A stretch of DNA of 64,000 nt, taken from Prolixibacteraceae bacterium. GTDB taxonomy: Bacteria > Bacteroidota > Bacteroidia > Bacteroidales > Prolixibacteraceae. The DNA is taken from NCBI GenBank assembly GCA_025355875.1, contig JANXYV010000028.1, positions 1 through 64,000 of the forward strand, in the 5' to 3' direction. Below the pieces are notes generated by a model. It ran no database searches. It was not told the origin of the DNA and was given only the letters and a program-made list of their open reading frames with translations. Within the stretch, counting starts at the first letter, position 1. The number at the start of each line of letters is the position of its first letter. The position numbers were made by a program, and so were the translations under genes. Positions 1 to 8,451 of the stretch are shown in pieces.

Positions 1-64
1 CCATCAATTTTACCGTATTTGAGCGTTATTTTTGAACCACAATAAAAGCACTTTTTTTATTCAT
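1..64 (-). mobile_element. Partial insertion-sequence transposase, N-terminal zinc ribbon
   Basis: Read on the minus strand from base 56 to base 1, the translation is KKCFYCGSKITLKYGKIDG and then leaves the window. The CxxCGS core followed by a basic stretch and GK-x-x-G is the usual opening of the zinc ribbon in IS1/IS1595-type transposases. An ATG at 64-62 would give a good start (MNKK), but it is one base out of frame across a run of seven A residues (minus strand). The start is therefore either an error in the homopolymer, a slippage site, or a non-ATG codon. The fragment lies directly beyond the point where the SusC gene breaks off, so an IS inserted in SusC is the simplest reading. The identification rests on about 19 residues and the family is inferred. 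Confidence 0.45.
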
Positions 65-131
65 ATTTTTGATTTCTCGCAAAGCTATACCAATAAAGGA
101 TTACAGAGGTTTTCACCATTCTTTTTGTCCA

Positions 132-1769
132 TTAACCCGCATTGTTGTAAAGTTGCCAGTATGGATTTGTGGTGTATCCGTCAGTTGTCCACAATAGCTC
201 ATTCCCGTTGGTATCAGTCTGGTGAGCATTCAATTCTGAATTTACCATATTTCTTGGCATAATCGACAACATGTAACCAGGATTATTGTACCCTTCAGCT
301 ACTTCAGGACGGCCACTGACTTTTGAATGCATGTAGGTTACCTTGGCGTCAAGTTCCACGATATCTTTCATTCTGGTGAACCCTCTTAAGTTGATGGTCT
401 GACGGTTCAAATCGTTCAGGGGTACAATGCCGTTGCTTTTTTGATTCGTGATGGAAGCCCTGACCGTGCTGACATCATTTCCGGACTCAAGCGCAACGGA
501 ATTAACCAGCGACATTCCGGTCTGGAAAAAATCTTTATAGTTGTTGGGTTGGGGTGAATAGTTGCTGGTGCCGCCCCAGTAGTTTGGCAAGGGTTTTCCA
601 TCCATTTTGGAACCGTAACTCCATGCCCAGGGCATTCCAACATCGGGTAATGTGGCTGGGTATGTTCCAAAAGCTCCATGTCCGTAAGTATTTTGAAATT
701 CAGGATAAAGTAATGGATTTTCAACCGAGTAGCTTGAACTCAATGAAATACCCAGACCTTTTTTTAGCTTGCCTTTTTTGGTTGTAATGAGGATAACCCC
801 GTTTGCTCCGCGCGATCCGTAAGCAGCCGCTGCTCCTGCTCCTTTCAGGATGCTCATTGACTCAATATCTTCAGAATTGATATCCGAAAGTGCGTCGCCA
901 CCGTCAGTTCCACCCCAGCGGCTGCCTCCGCTATATCCGGCATCGACCGGGATACCATCGACGACAACCAAAGGCCGATTATCGCCATTGATGGAAGATA
1001 CCCCTCTGAGAATAACTCTTGTGGAACCATCAACACCGGTAGCCGCCTTTGAAATCTGCAATCCTGCCACAGTACCGGCAAGGCTGTTAATCACATTGTT
1101 TTCTTTGGCCTTATTCAGATCTTTTCCATCTACAGTCGAGATTGAATAACCCAGGGAGGCTTTGGACCGGTTAATATTCAAAGCGGTAACCACAACTTCA
1201 TCAAGTTTGGTCACATTTTGGGCCAGTGAAATCTCAAAGGAAGTCTTTCCTTTCATGGGAATAATCTGGGTGGTATATCCGATAAAAGAAATGCTGAGCA
1301 TATCATTCAGGTTCTTTACTTTGATCGAGAATTTTCCATCAAGATCGGTAGCCATTCCCTCGGACGAACCGACGGTTACGACGCTCACTCCCGGAAGAGT
1401 TTCGCCTGTAGCTGCATCTTTGACAGTTCCGGTGATCACTCCCGGTGTAACCGTTTTAGAGCTGGTATCTTCCACTACGATCAGGTTGTTTTCCCTGATT
1501 TTGAATGAAAGTCCGGTTTTTTCCGATAATTCTTTGATGAGGTCAGAAATCAGGTATTCATCCGACTTCAGTTCGACTTTTTGATCGGCAGTGACCATTT
1601 CGTTGTTGTAGAAAAACCGGTAGCCATATTTTTCCTGAACAAAGGAAAATAGTCCGGTAAGGTTTTTAGGAGCTTTATTCACACTTATTTTTTGCTCCTG
1701 TGCATTAATTAGCGCGGTTTGCATGAGCACAAGCAGACCGATTACAATAAATTTTTTAGTTATTTGCAT
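132..1769 (-). CDS. Truncated SusC/RagA-type TonB-dependent receptor with STN domain
   Basis: This is an outer-membrane receptor of the SusC class, which imports oligosaccharides with energy from TonB. The order is: signal peptide (1-23, ending INAQ), STN domain (about 45-100), CarboxypepD_reg-like domain (about 111-195) with LDEVVVTA after it, plug domain (about 205-330, with PLVVVDGIP and GSRGANGVI), then the first barrel strands. The STN domain fits control through the FecR/ECF sigma pair just upstream, 11 bases from the FecR stop. Family members have about 1000 residues. This one stops at 545, just after an NPYW motif that full-length proteins carry in mid-barrel. None of the three frames beyond the stop resumes SusC sequence, and transposase-like sequence follows. 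It is probably non-functional as a transporter. Confidence 0.85.
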   Translation of the reverse strand: MQITKKFIVIGLLVLMQTALINAQEQKISVNKAPKNLTGLFSFVQEKYGYRFFYNNEMVTADQKVELKSDEYLISDLIKELSEKTGLSFKIRENNLIVVEDTSSKTVTPGVITGTVKDAATGETLPGVSVVTVGSSEGMATDLDGKFSIKVKNLNDMLSISFIGYTTQIIPMKGKTSFEISLAQNVTKLDEVVVTALNINRSKASLGYSISTVDGKDLNKAKENNVINSLAGTVAGLQISKAATGVDGSTRVILRGVSSINGDNRPLVVVDGIPVDAGYSGGSRWGGTDGGDALSDINSEDIESMSILKGAGAAAAYGSRGANGVILITTKKGKLKKGLGISLSSSYSVENPLLYPEFQNTYGHGAFGTYPATLPDVGMPWAWSYGSKMDGKPLPNYWGGTSNYSPQPNNYKDFFQTGMSLVNSVALESGNDVSTVRASITNQKSNGIVPLNDLNRQTINLRGFTRMKDIVELDAKVTYMHSKVSGRPEVAEGYNNPGYMLSIMPRNMVNSELNAHQTDTNGNELLWTTDGYTTNPYWQLYNNAG

Positions 1770-1780
1770 CCCTAAGATTA

Positions 1781-2878
1781 TTAGTTAGTAGATCTGTTTT
1801 TTTCCTGAATCGTTGTTGAGGCAGGTTTCCGGGATAACCAGATGTCCCTTTCCTGAATCCGGTAATTAACCGGAGATGAAAGTTTAAGCACTTCCATGAT
1901 CTGTTCGATCGTTTCATCTTTAAAAACCCCGGTAAACCTTAATTTGCTTACAGAAATGTCGTCGAAATGAAATTTTACATCATACTTTCGACCCAGTTTG
2001 ACCACCAGCGATTCGAGCGTCTCGCTGTTTATCGCCAACTGGCCTTTTATCCAGGAGGTGAACTGCTGCGATTCAATACCCTTTGAAACCAGCAATTTTT
2101 CTGATTGCATCTTCCGGACATCCGGTTTGTAATAAAACACCTGTTCATCCGGGTTGAGCAACATTCGTTGGTTGGGCTTATTGGCGAGACCTATTCTGAC
2201 TGCACCTTCAACCAGGGTCGCTTCAACCACGTTTTCGTCAGGATATGCTTTCACATTAAAAACCGTTCCAACTGCTTCCACAACAAGACCTCCTGCATTT
2301 ACCCGAAAGGTTTTGTTTGGATTTTTGGCCACTTCAAAATAGGCTTCTCCTTCCAGAATAAGGCTTCGGTCGTTTTTGTTAAAACTGTTGTCGTATTTGA
2401 TCCTGCTGTCCGCGTTTAGCCAAACCTGAGTTCCGTCGGGCAACACCAGCTGTGACTTTGACCCTTTTGAGACAGCTACCTCCGTGAACAAACCTTTCGC
2501 CTGGTCGCCGGGAAGCGTATAGACCAGAATTCCGGAAATACCCAAAATCAGGATCAGAACTGCAGCATATCTCCAGATACTCCTGATAATTTGCCTGCTT
2601 TTTTTAACAGTTTCTGCTTTTTCTTCGATGGCTTCAGCCTGATGATGAATGACTTTCAGCAAAAATTGCTCTTTTGCTTTTTGGGCCTCCCATTCCTGCA
2701 GACCACTGCCAGCGGAGGCAATTTCCCAGGCCTGTTGCAGCTTCTCAAATTCCTGCCTGTTTTCTTCAGACGCATTGATCCAATGGATTACCAATTCGTT
2801 TTCCATCGAATCGGTTTCCGAGTTCAGATATTTGGCTATTAGCACGAAATCAATTTCTGTTGGAGCATCTTTTTTCAT
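1781..2878 (-). CDS. FecR-family anti-sigma factor
   Basis: This inner-membrane sigma regulator senses the state of the partner SusC/STN receptor and holds or releases the ECF sigma factor. An N-terminal cytoplasmic part (1-100) precedes one membrane span (about 102-121). The periplasmic FecR domain follows (about 130-235, with GSKSQLVLPDGTQVWLNADS and FEVAKNPNKTFRV), and the C-terminal DUF4974-type domain is at about 285-355. The length of 365 residues is normal for Bacteroidota members. It lies 144 bases after the sigma gene and 11 bases before the receptor gene, the standard sigma-FecR-SusC order. Since the receptor is truncated, the signal to this protein may be lost or constant. Confidence 0.93.
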   Translation of the reverse strand: MKKDAPTEIDFVLIAKYLNSETDSMENELVIHWINASEENRQEFEKLQQAWEIASAGSGLQEWEAQKAKEQFLLKVIHHQAEAIEEKAETVKKSRQIIRSIWRYAAVLILILGISGILVYTLPGDQAKGLFTEVAVSKGSKSQLVLPDGTQVWLNADSRIKYDNSFNKNDRSLILEGEAYFEVAKNPNKTFRVNAGGLVVEAVGTVFNVKAYPDENVVEATLVEGAVRIGLANKPNQRMLLNPDEQVFYYKPDVRKMQSEKLLVSKGIESQQFTSWIKGQLAINSETLESLVVKLGRKYDVKFHFDDISVSKLRFTGVFKDETIEQIMEVLKLSSPVNYRIQERDIWLSRKPASTTIQEKNRSTN

Positions 2879-3022
2879 AATCCTGATCAGTGGTAATGAG
2901 TTTAACTTGTTTTTCAGATAAACCAGAACCTGATTCCTAATTATAAACTGTGTTTCATCCTAGGCGAATTGAAATCGAAAAACCCCTACGCGACCTTAAA
3001 AAAAGTTAAAGGGGAATGGAAG

Positions 3023-3571
3023 TCACAGGTATGGATCCAGTTCTTTCCTGACTATTTTCAGCGCTTTACCAATTTGATTTTCAACAGTCTTGACGGAGAT
3101 ATTTAGTTTATCTGCAATTTCTTTGTAAGAATTGTAATGAAAGCGGCTCATGAGAAAAACTTTCCGGCACTGCTCCGGAAGTTTTTGAATGGCGGAGTTC
3201 AGGTACTTTTGCAAATCATTATCTATCAATTGGTTGAAAATGTCGTCGTAGGCCAGAGACTTATTTTTAACCAGAAGTTCGTTATATTTTTCAACCGTTT
3301 TTTTATGCTTCAGGTGGTCCAGGCAATCGTTCCTGACTGCGGTCAGAATATAGGCCTTGAATGAAGAGTGCTCCGGAATTTTGTCGCGGTTCATCCAGAT
3401 TTCCATGAAAATATTCTGGGTAATTTCTTCTGCGATTTCGGATTGTCTTACGATTAAGTTGGCGTAGGAGCAAAGCGCCCTGAAATACAAATCATAACAA
3501 AGATTGAAGGCATCCACACTGCCTTCTTTCAGAGAGCTTAATGTTATTTGTTCCAATTCTTTCAGGGTCAT
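3023..3571 (-). CDS. ECF-type RNA polymerase sigma-70 factor
   Basis: This extracytoplasmic-function sigma factor is probably released by the neighbouring FecR protein to transcribe its receptor operon. It has region 2 (ITQNIFMEIWMNRDKIPEHS in the first half) and a region 4 helix-turn-helix (SYKEIADKLNISVKTVENQI near the C-terminus). The ATG at 3571 gives 182 residues and starts MTLKELEQ, typical of the Bacteroidota sigma-70 subfamily. A TTG 18 bases further upstream would add six residues but is less likely. There is no other ECF gene in the window, and the pairing with FecR and SusC is by position. Confidence 0.93.
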   Translation of the reverse strand: MTLKELEQITLSSLKEGSVDAFNLCYDLYFRALCSYANLIVRQSEIAEEITQNIFMEIWMNRDKIPEHSSFKAYILTAVRNDCLDHLKHKKTVEKYNELLVKNKSLAYDDIFNQLIDNDLQKYLNSAIQKLPEQCRKVFLMSRFHYNSYKEIADKLNISVKTVENQIGKALKIVRKELDPYL

Positions 3572-3680
3572 GATTGGTAAATATAACAATATTTATCCAT
3601 CCGTGCTATCATCCGGAACTGCAGAAATGTCCTCAAACATTTCATTGGAATATCCTGAATCTGAGGAAGTGATGAAATGA

Positions 3681-3725
3681 AAAACTCCGGAAGTATCGCT
3701 CTTTCAAGCATACTTCCGGAGTTTT
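3681..3725 (-). terminator. Rho-independent terminator after the beta-mannosidase gene
   Basis: A perfect 16-base inverted repeat (AAAACTCCGGAAGTAT and its complement) surrounds a 13-base loop. Read on the minus strand the stem ends in TTTT followed by a T-rich tail. It sits 32 bases past the mannosidase stop and separates that gene from the sigma factor. Confidence 0.85.
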
Positions 3726-3756
3726 GTTTCTCTGGTTGATTCGCTGATCAGTCAGA

Positions 3757-6336
3757 CTAAAACGCGCTATCCAACGTTCTGATTTTAAATACTTCCTGGA
3801 GCTTCTCCCTGGTCAGTTTCGTTTCCAGTTTAATTTTAACTGGCTGTCCGGGAATCAGATCGAAGTAATTATCGCTGAAAAAACCTTCTTCATCGCCGAT
3901 GGTCATGTACAGGTTTTTCGCAAGTTTATTGGTATTCAGGGCAATCTCGAATCCGCAATCCACCGCCGAAATTTCGGATTTTACCTCAGGCTTTGGCAGC
4001 AAAATATCTTTGATTGGCTTGAAATACAAGGTGTTGTTCGAAATTTCTTTTCCGTTTTCAAGTAATTCAACGGAAAGAAACTGTTGGTTCGCCTGGACTT
4101 TTTTCAGGAATTCAGAAGTTCTTGCTCCAAAAAAAGTATTGCTCGAGACAGCCGGAACCGTTATTTCTTTCACTTCTTTCCAGATTTCCTTGCCTTCAAA
4201 ATCGAGCACTTTAATTGCCAGTTGTGCCTTAATTCCGGTCAGTTTATCGTTGATAATGTCCACTTTCAACGAATCTTTGTCGGTGTATGGAGAAACAAGC
4301 ACTGGTTCAAAACCTTTCTTGGCGAAATATTGCAAGGCTTTCCAGCGCTGGTAATAGTCGGTCGAACTCCAGGAAGCCACAGGCCAGCAATCGTTGATTT
4401 GCCAGTATAAGCTGCCCATGCAATACGGAGAAGCGCGGCGGTGGCCTTCCAGGGCAAATTTAATTCCTTCGGCCTGCAACACATGGTTCACATACAAAAA
4501 TGATTCAAAGTCCTTCGGCTTTTTGTAATCCTGAAGCATGTAATATTCGATGGTTCCGTTACCAATCGACGAACGCTGATGCGACTTCATGACTTCCGAG
4601 AAAATGTCATAGTCTTCAGGTTTCGCGTACTGTTTTACCGTTTTCATTTCAGGAAACGACTGGAATCCGTATTCGCTCATGAACCGTGCAATGTGCGTGG
4701 CATACATTTTAAACGGATCTTTTCCCCACCAGACTCCCCAATAATGGTCGTCACCATTGGCCAGATCAGACACATTTCCCATTCCGGCGCAAGGCGATGA
4801 ATCCCAATAACTTCGGCCAGGATCATTTGCAGCAACGGCATCGGGTAAAATATGGTGGAAAAGGTCGGTATACGATTTCCAGATTTTATCAGCATTTTCC
4901 TTGTTTTTTGCTTCTTCTTTTTGCTTCCATTTCCATCCAAACCAAGCGGATAGAATTTCATTGTTTCCACACCACAAGGCAATGCTTGGATGATTGCGAA
5001 GGCGTTTGATGTTGTCAACAGCTTCCTGTTTCACGTTTTCCTGAAAGGCGGCATCTCCCGGGAACATGGCACAGGCAAACATGAAATCCTGCCAGACCAA
5101 AATCCCGTTTTCGTCGCACAAATCGTATAACCGGTCGTTTTCGTAAATACCGCCACCCCAAATGCGCAGCATGTTGAAATTGGAGATTTTTGAAGTATGA
5201 ATGACCTTTTGGTATATCTCATCTGTGACCCGGGCGGCAAAAATATCGTTCGGAATGTAGTTTGCCCCTTTCATAAATACCGCAACGCCATTCAACCTGA
5301 AATAGAATGAAGTCCCATTTTTATCTTTATCGCGAACCAGCTCGAGTGTGCGGATACCTATGCGTTCTGATTTTTCGGCAGTCCGTGTGCCAATTTCCAG
5401 TTTCCCTTTTATATGGTATAAATGCGCTTCGCCTAATCCGTTGGTCCACCATAGTTTCGGATTTTCTATCTTGAAATCAACCGGATACGTTGAAATTCCT
5501 TTGGTAAGCATGATGTCTGCTTTTGCCAGTTCAATGTCATCGTTTTCAATACTGATTGTTGCATTTCCGGAGGAATTGGCATCTATTTCGAAAACAGCGG
5601 TAAGTGCAGCTTCTTTTTCTGAAACTGAGTTTTGTTTCAACTGAAGGTTTGCGATCCGGGCATCGTCCCAGGCGGCCAGATAAACCGGACGCCACAAACC
5701 GCTTGAAACCAGACGCGGTCCCCAGTCCCAGCCAAAATGATAGCCTGCCTTACGGGTATAAACCGAAACAGCCTTGCCACCTTCTACTTCGCCATTTATT
5801 GCCTGATCATTATCCGAAACCGGAATAACGTAACCGTTTGCTTCGTATTTTTTCAAACCTTCAACAACAGGTGACCGAAACAAAATGCGCAATTCGTTGG
5901 CTCCCGCTTTCAGGTTTGGCTTCACATCGACCAACCACTCGCGAAACATGTTGTCGGCCGAAAGTACCTGAGTGCCGTTCACAAAAACATCGGCATAGGT
6001 ATCCAGACCTTTGAAATCGAGGGCAATGCGGTCGCGTTTAAATGTAGCTTCATGCACATTGAACGAGGTTTTGTATTCCCAGTTTTCCTTGTCGATCCAT
6101 TGAAGTTTGTGCTCGTTCAGGCGGTAAAACGGGTCTTCGATTTTGCCGTTTTTCAGCAGATCAGTGTGAACACAACCCGGAACAGTGGCTGGTAGCCATT
6201 CGTCTTTGCCGGACTGATGGAAAGTCCAGCCGGTCGATATTTCTGTAGAGTCCATTAATTGTGGATTTTTATTCTGACATCCGGCCAGTGAAAAGATGCT
6301 GAGGCCTGTCAGCAAAAGGATTTGTTTTTGGTTCAT
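3757..6336 (-). CDS. Beta-mannosidase, glycoside hydrolase family 2, lipoprotein
   Basis: It hydrolyses terminal beta-mannosyl residues from oligosaccharides such as N-glycan or mannan fragments. A lipoprotein signal peptide ends in the lipobox SLAGC with the lipidated Cys at residue 20, so the protein is membrane-anchored in the envelope. The GH2 sugar-binding domain covers about 30-220, a beta-sandwich follows, and the TIM barrel starts near 340. The acid/base is Glu460 in WCGNNE and the nucleophile Glu555 in SEYG, both in the expected GH2 context. The length of 859 residues is normal. It is transcribed toward the sigma/FecR/SusC genes but ends in its own terminator. It may have been the degradative enzyme of the same locus, whose importer is now broken. 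Confidence 0.92.
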   Translation of the reverse strand: MNQKQILLLTGLSIFSLAGCQNKNPQLMDSTEISTGWTFHQSGKDEWLPATVPGCVHTDLLKNGKIEDPFYRLNEHKLQWIDKENWEYKTSFNVHEATFKRDRIALDFKGLDTYADVFVNGTQVLSADNMFREWLVDVKPNLKAGANELRILFRSPVVEGLKKYEANGYVIPVSDNDQAINGEVEGGKAVSVYTRKAGYHFGWDWGPRLVSSGLWRPVYLAAWDDARIANLQLKQNSVSEKEAALTAVFEIDANSSGNATISIENDDIELAKADIMLTKGISTYPVDFKIENPKLWWTNGLGEAHLYHIKGKLEIGTRTAEKSERIGIRTLELVRDKDKNGTSFYFRLNGVAVFMKGANYIPNDIFAARVTDEIYQKVIHTSKISNFNMLRIWGGGIYENDRLYDLCDENGILVWQDFMFACAMFPGDAAFQENVKQEAVDNIKRLRNHPSIALWCGNNEILSAWFGWKWKQKEEAKNKENADKIWKSYTDLFHHILPDAVAANDPGRSYWDSSPCAGMGNVSDLANGDDHYWGVWWGKDPFKMYATHIARFMSEYGFQSFPEMKTVKQYAKPEDYDIFSEVMKSHQRSSIGNGTIEYYMLQDYKKPKDFESFLYVNHVLQAEGIKFALEGHRRASPYCMGSLYWQINDCWPVASWSSTDYYQRWKALQYFAKKGFEPVLVSPYTDKDSLKVDIINDKLTGIKAQLAIKVLDFEGKEIWKEVKEITVPAVSSNTFFGARTSEFLKKVQANQQFLSVELLENGKEISNNTLYFKPIKDILLPKPEVKSEISAVDCGFEIALNTNKLAKNLYMTIGDEEGFFSDNYFDLIPGQPVKIKLETKLTREKLQEVFKIRTLDSAF

Positions 6337-6429
6337 GATTTATTTTGGTTTTAAGGAGTGCCAAAAATGGTGAAAATAAAAGAGATGACAAAAATTTGAA
6401 GTCTGCCATCACGCTTATTATTCAAATGG

Positions 6430-6927
6430 TCAATATCTGTCTTTTATTTTCTGAATCAGGTCTGAGGTGGAAAGACCTTTGGTCAGTTCGATACGTTCCA
6501 CCTTTCCCCCGGAAGCCAGAACAATGTCGAAACCCGCAATTTCTTCAATCTGGTATTCAGTTCCTTTTACCAAAACATCCGGAACGATGCTCCGAATTAA
6601 TTCGTAGGGGGTTTCTTCATCAAACAGAATGACGGCATCAACCATCAACATGGATGCCAGCAAAACAGCCCGTGATTGTTCGTCAATAAGCGGACGGTTT
6701 TCGCCCTTCAGGAGCTTAACCGAAACATCTGAATTCAGGCCGACAATCAGCCGGGAGCCCAGTGCTGCTGATTTTGCTAAAGAATCAACGTGGCCGAGAT
6801 GGACAAGATCGAAACAGCCGTTGGTAAAAACCACGATTTCTCCGGATTCCTTCCATTTCTGTAGAACTGGAAGGAATGCTTGCGTGTTTTCAAATATTTT
6901 AGACTGAATAATTTCTGTAGCCGTCAT
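6430..6927 (-). CDS. D-glycero-beta-D-manno-heptose 1-phosphate adenylyltransferase (stand-alone RfaE2 domain)
   Basis: It transfers AMP from ATP to heptose 1-phosphate, making ADP-heptose for the lipopolysaccharide core. The sequence FTNGCFDLVHLGH holds the HxGH nucleotidyltransferase motif (residues 43-46), and the C-terminal part (KGTEYQIEE, LTKGLSTSDLIQKI) follows the RfaE domain II pattern. At 165 residues it is only the adenylyltransferase half of E. coli HldE, and no kinase domain is attached or adjacent. Homologues of this length are common in Bacteroidota. It is separated from panD by a hairpin and is probably transcribed alone. Confidence 0.9.
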   Translation of the reverse strand: MTATEIIQSKIFENTQAFLPVLQKWKESGEIVVFTNGCFDLVHLGHVDSLAKSAALGSRLIVGLNSDVSVKLLKGENRPLIDEQSRAVLLASMLMVDAVILFDEETPYELIRSIVPDVLVKGTEYQIEEIAGFDIVLASGGKVERIELTKGLSTSDLIQKIKDRY

Positions 6928-6955
6928 TTCGTAAAGTATTTCGGTAAAAATAACA

Positions 6956-6987
6956 AAACCTCATAGCTAAAGGAAGCGATGAGGTTT
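6956..6987 (-). terminator. Hairpin after panD
   Basis: AAACCTCAT pairs with ATGAGGTTT (nine bases, 14-base loop). On the minus strand it is followed by a moderately T-rich tail, and on the plus strand by a run of eight T. It lies between the panD stop and the heptose transferase start and would end the panC-panD transcript. Confidence 0.65.
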
Positions 6988-7010
6988 AAACTTGTTTTTT
7001 TTCAAAAAAA

Positions 7011-7361
7011 TTATACCAGTTTGTTCGTTTCGGTATCCGGAAAAACTAACCATGGTTTGAAAGTCTTGGCTTCTTCAAAGTCCATTTGGGCATACGACAT
7101 GATTATGACCACATCTCCCACAGCCACTTTCCGGGCAGCCGGACCATTCAGGCAAATAACACCGGTTCCACGTTCGCCTTTTATGATGTAGGTTTCAAGC
7201 CGTTCTCCGTTGTTTATATTCACTACCTGAACCTTTTCGTTTTCAATCAGATTGGCGGCATCCATCAAATCCTGATCGATGGTGATACTTCCAACATACT
7301 GCAAATTGGCTTCGGTTACCGTAACCTTATGTATTTTCGATTTACAAACTTCGATGATCAT
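7011..7361 (-). CDS. panD: Aspartate 1-decarboxylase
   Basis: It decarboxylates L-aspartate to beta-alanine for pantothenate and coenzyme A. The proenzyme cleaves itself to create a pyruvoyl group. The cleavage site Gly24-Ser25 is present in the context YVGSITID, in the canonical position. Lys9 and the later NGPAAR segment, which shapes the active site, are also there. The length of 116 residues is standard. It lies downstream of panC on the same strand, so the two enzymes that make and use beta-alanine are co-transcribed. Confidence 0.96.
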   Translation of the reverse strand: MIIEVCKSKIHKVTVTEANLQYVGSITIDQDLMDAANLIENEKVQVVNINNGERLETYIIKGERGTGVICLNGPAARKVAVGDVVIIMSYAQMDFEEAKTFKPWLVFPDTETNKLV

Positions 7362-7449
7362 ATATCTGATTTCTAAGTGAATAGCTGCTATTTACGAGTT
7401 CGGAATGCTTAAAGCGAACGAAAGTGTCTGGAGTTAAAAACTCCGAACT

Positions 7450-8304
7450 TTAGGCACTCCGAACTTCGAACTTCATATTGTCAATTAACCTGATTTTTCC
7501 GCAGTGAACCGCAACGCAACCCACTTTTTCACCGGATTCGTTCCAGTTTTTCACGGGCAACAATGTTTCCGAATTAACAATTTCAAAGTATTCTGTGTTC
7601 AAAAATTCATTTTCATTGATCCGTTTAACCACCCATTGGCAAAGATCTTCTACGTTCAACCCGTTGGTTTTGTTCGCAGCCTCGAATAAGGTCGTAGAAA
7701 TATGGACTGCCGCTTTTCGCTGGTCTGGATTGAGCAGCATATTCCGCGAACTCATGGCCAAACCATCGGATTCGCGTATAATCGGACAGGAAACAATCTC
7801 GACCGGAATTTCTAACCTCCTGACCATTTCGTTAATAATGGCCAGTTGCTGAAAATCTTTCATCCCAAAATAAGCTTTATCGGGCTGAACAATGTCGAAC
7901 AGGCGGCTGACTACCTGCGCCACACCATTGAAATGTCCCGGTCTGAACTTTCCTTCCATCACCTGTTCAAGCGATCCAAAATTAAACTGGCGGGTATCTG
8001 GTTCAGGATAAATTTCTTCGGGTTCAGGGGCAAAAACGAGTTGGCAGTGGCCTGGAGCAAGCAATTCAACATCTTTCTGAAGATTTCGGGGGTATCTCGA
8101 CAAATCACTCTGGTCATTGAACTGGGTTGGATTAACAAAAATACTAACCACAACAAAACCGGTCTCTTGTCCGGCTTTCTCCACCAATGAAAGGTGACCT
8201 ATGTGCAAAGCACCCATGGTTGGAACAAAACCGATTGTCAAACCTTGCATCCGCATCTTGTTCAGGATCAGCTGCAATTCGTTTATGTGCTTTACTACCT
8301 GCAT
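7450..8304 (-). CDS. panC: Pantothenate synthetase
   Basis: It joins pantoate and beta-alanine with ATP to give pantothenate. The nucleotidyltransferase motif TMGALHIGH spans residues 29-37 and the KMSKS-like region reads AMSSRN. The sequence FGMKDFQQL, involved in ATP and pantoate binding, is intact. The length of 284 residues is normal. The last codons overlap a small direct repeat (ACTCCGAACTT at 7440 and 7457). panC is divergent from the starch-synthase-like gene, with a promoter region of 147 bases between them. Confidence 0.96.
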   Translation of the reverse strand: MQVVKHINELQLILNKMRMQGLTIGFVPTMGALHIGHLSLVEKAGQETGFVVVSIFVNPTQFNDQSDLSRYPRNLQKDVELLAPGHCQLVFAPEPEEIYPEPDTRQFNFGSLEQVMEGKFRPGHFNGVAQVVSRLFDIVQPDKAYFGMKDFQQLAIINEMVRRLEIPVEIVSCPIIRESDGLAMSSRNMLLNPDQRKAAVHISTTLFEAANKTNGLNVEDLCQWVVKRINENEFLNTEYFEIVNSETLLPVKNWNESGEKVGCVAVHCGKIRLIDNMKFEVRSA

Positions 8305-8397
8305 CTTGGATTAAAAATGAGGGTGCAAAGTAAATAAATAATTTAACACAAGTCTTTACTTGTTAAGGTTTTTTAAGAGCTCGGTAATTGTCTGGAA

Positions 8398-8427
8398 TTG
8401 AATATTGCTGATATTTTACTACTTTTG
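8398..8427 (+). promoter_or_regulatory. Bacteroidota-type promoter for the starch-synthase-like gene
   Basis: TTG at 8398-8400, a 19-base spacer and TACTTTTG at 8420-8427 match the Bacteroidota primary sigma consensus (TTTG, about 19 bases, TAnnTTTG). The start codon is 24 bases downstream. Confidence 0.7.
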
Positions 8428-8451
8428 CACAATTAAACTCAGGTGATTTAA

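Noticed and set aside
554-1149. Open frames opposite the SusC gene
   Set aside because: They are antisense to a clear SusC coding region, carry no recognisable domain and have no promoter of their own.
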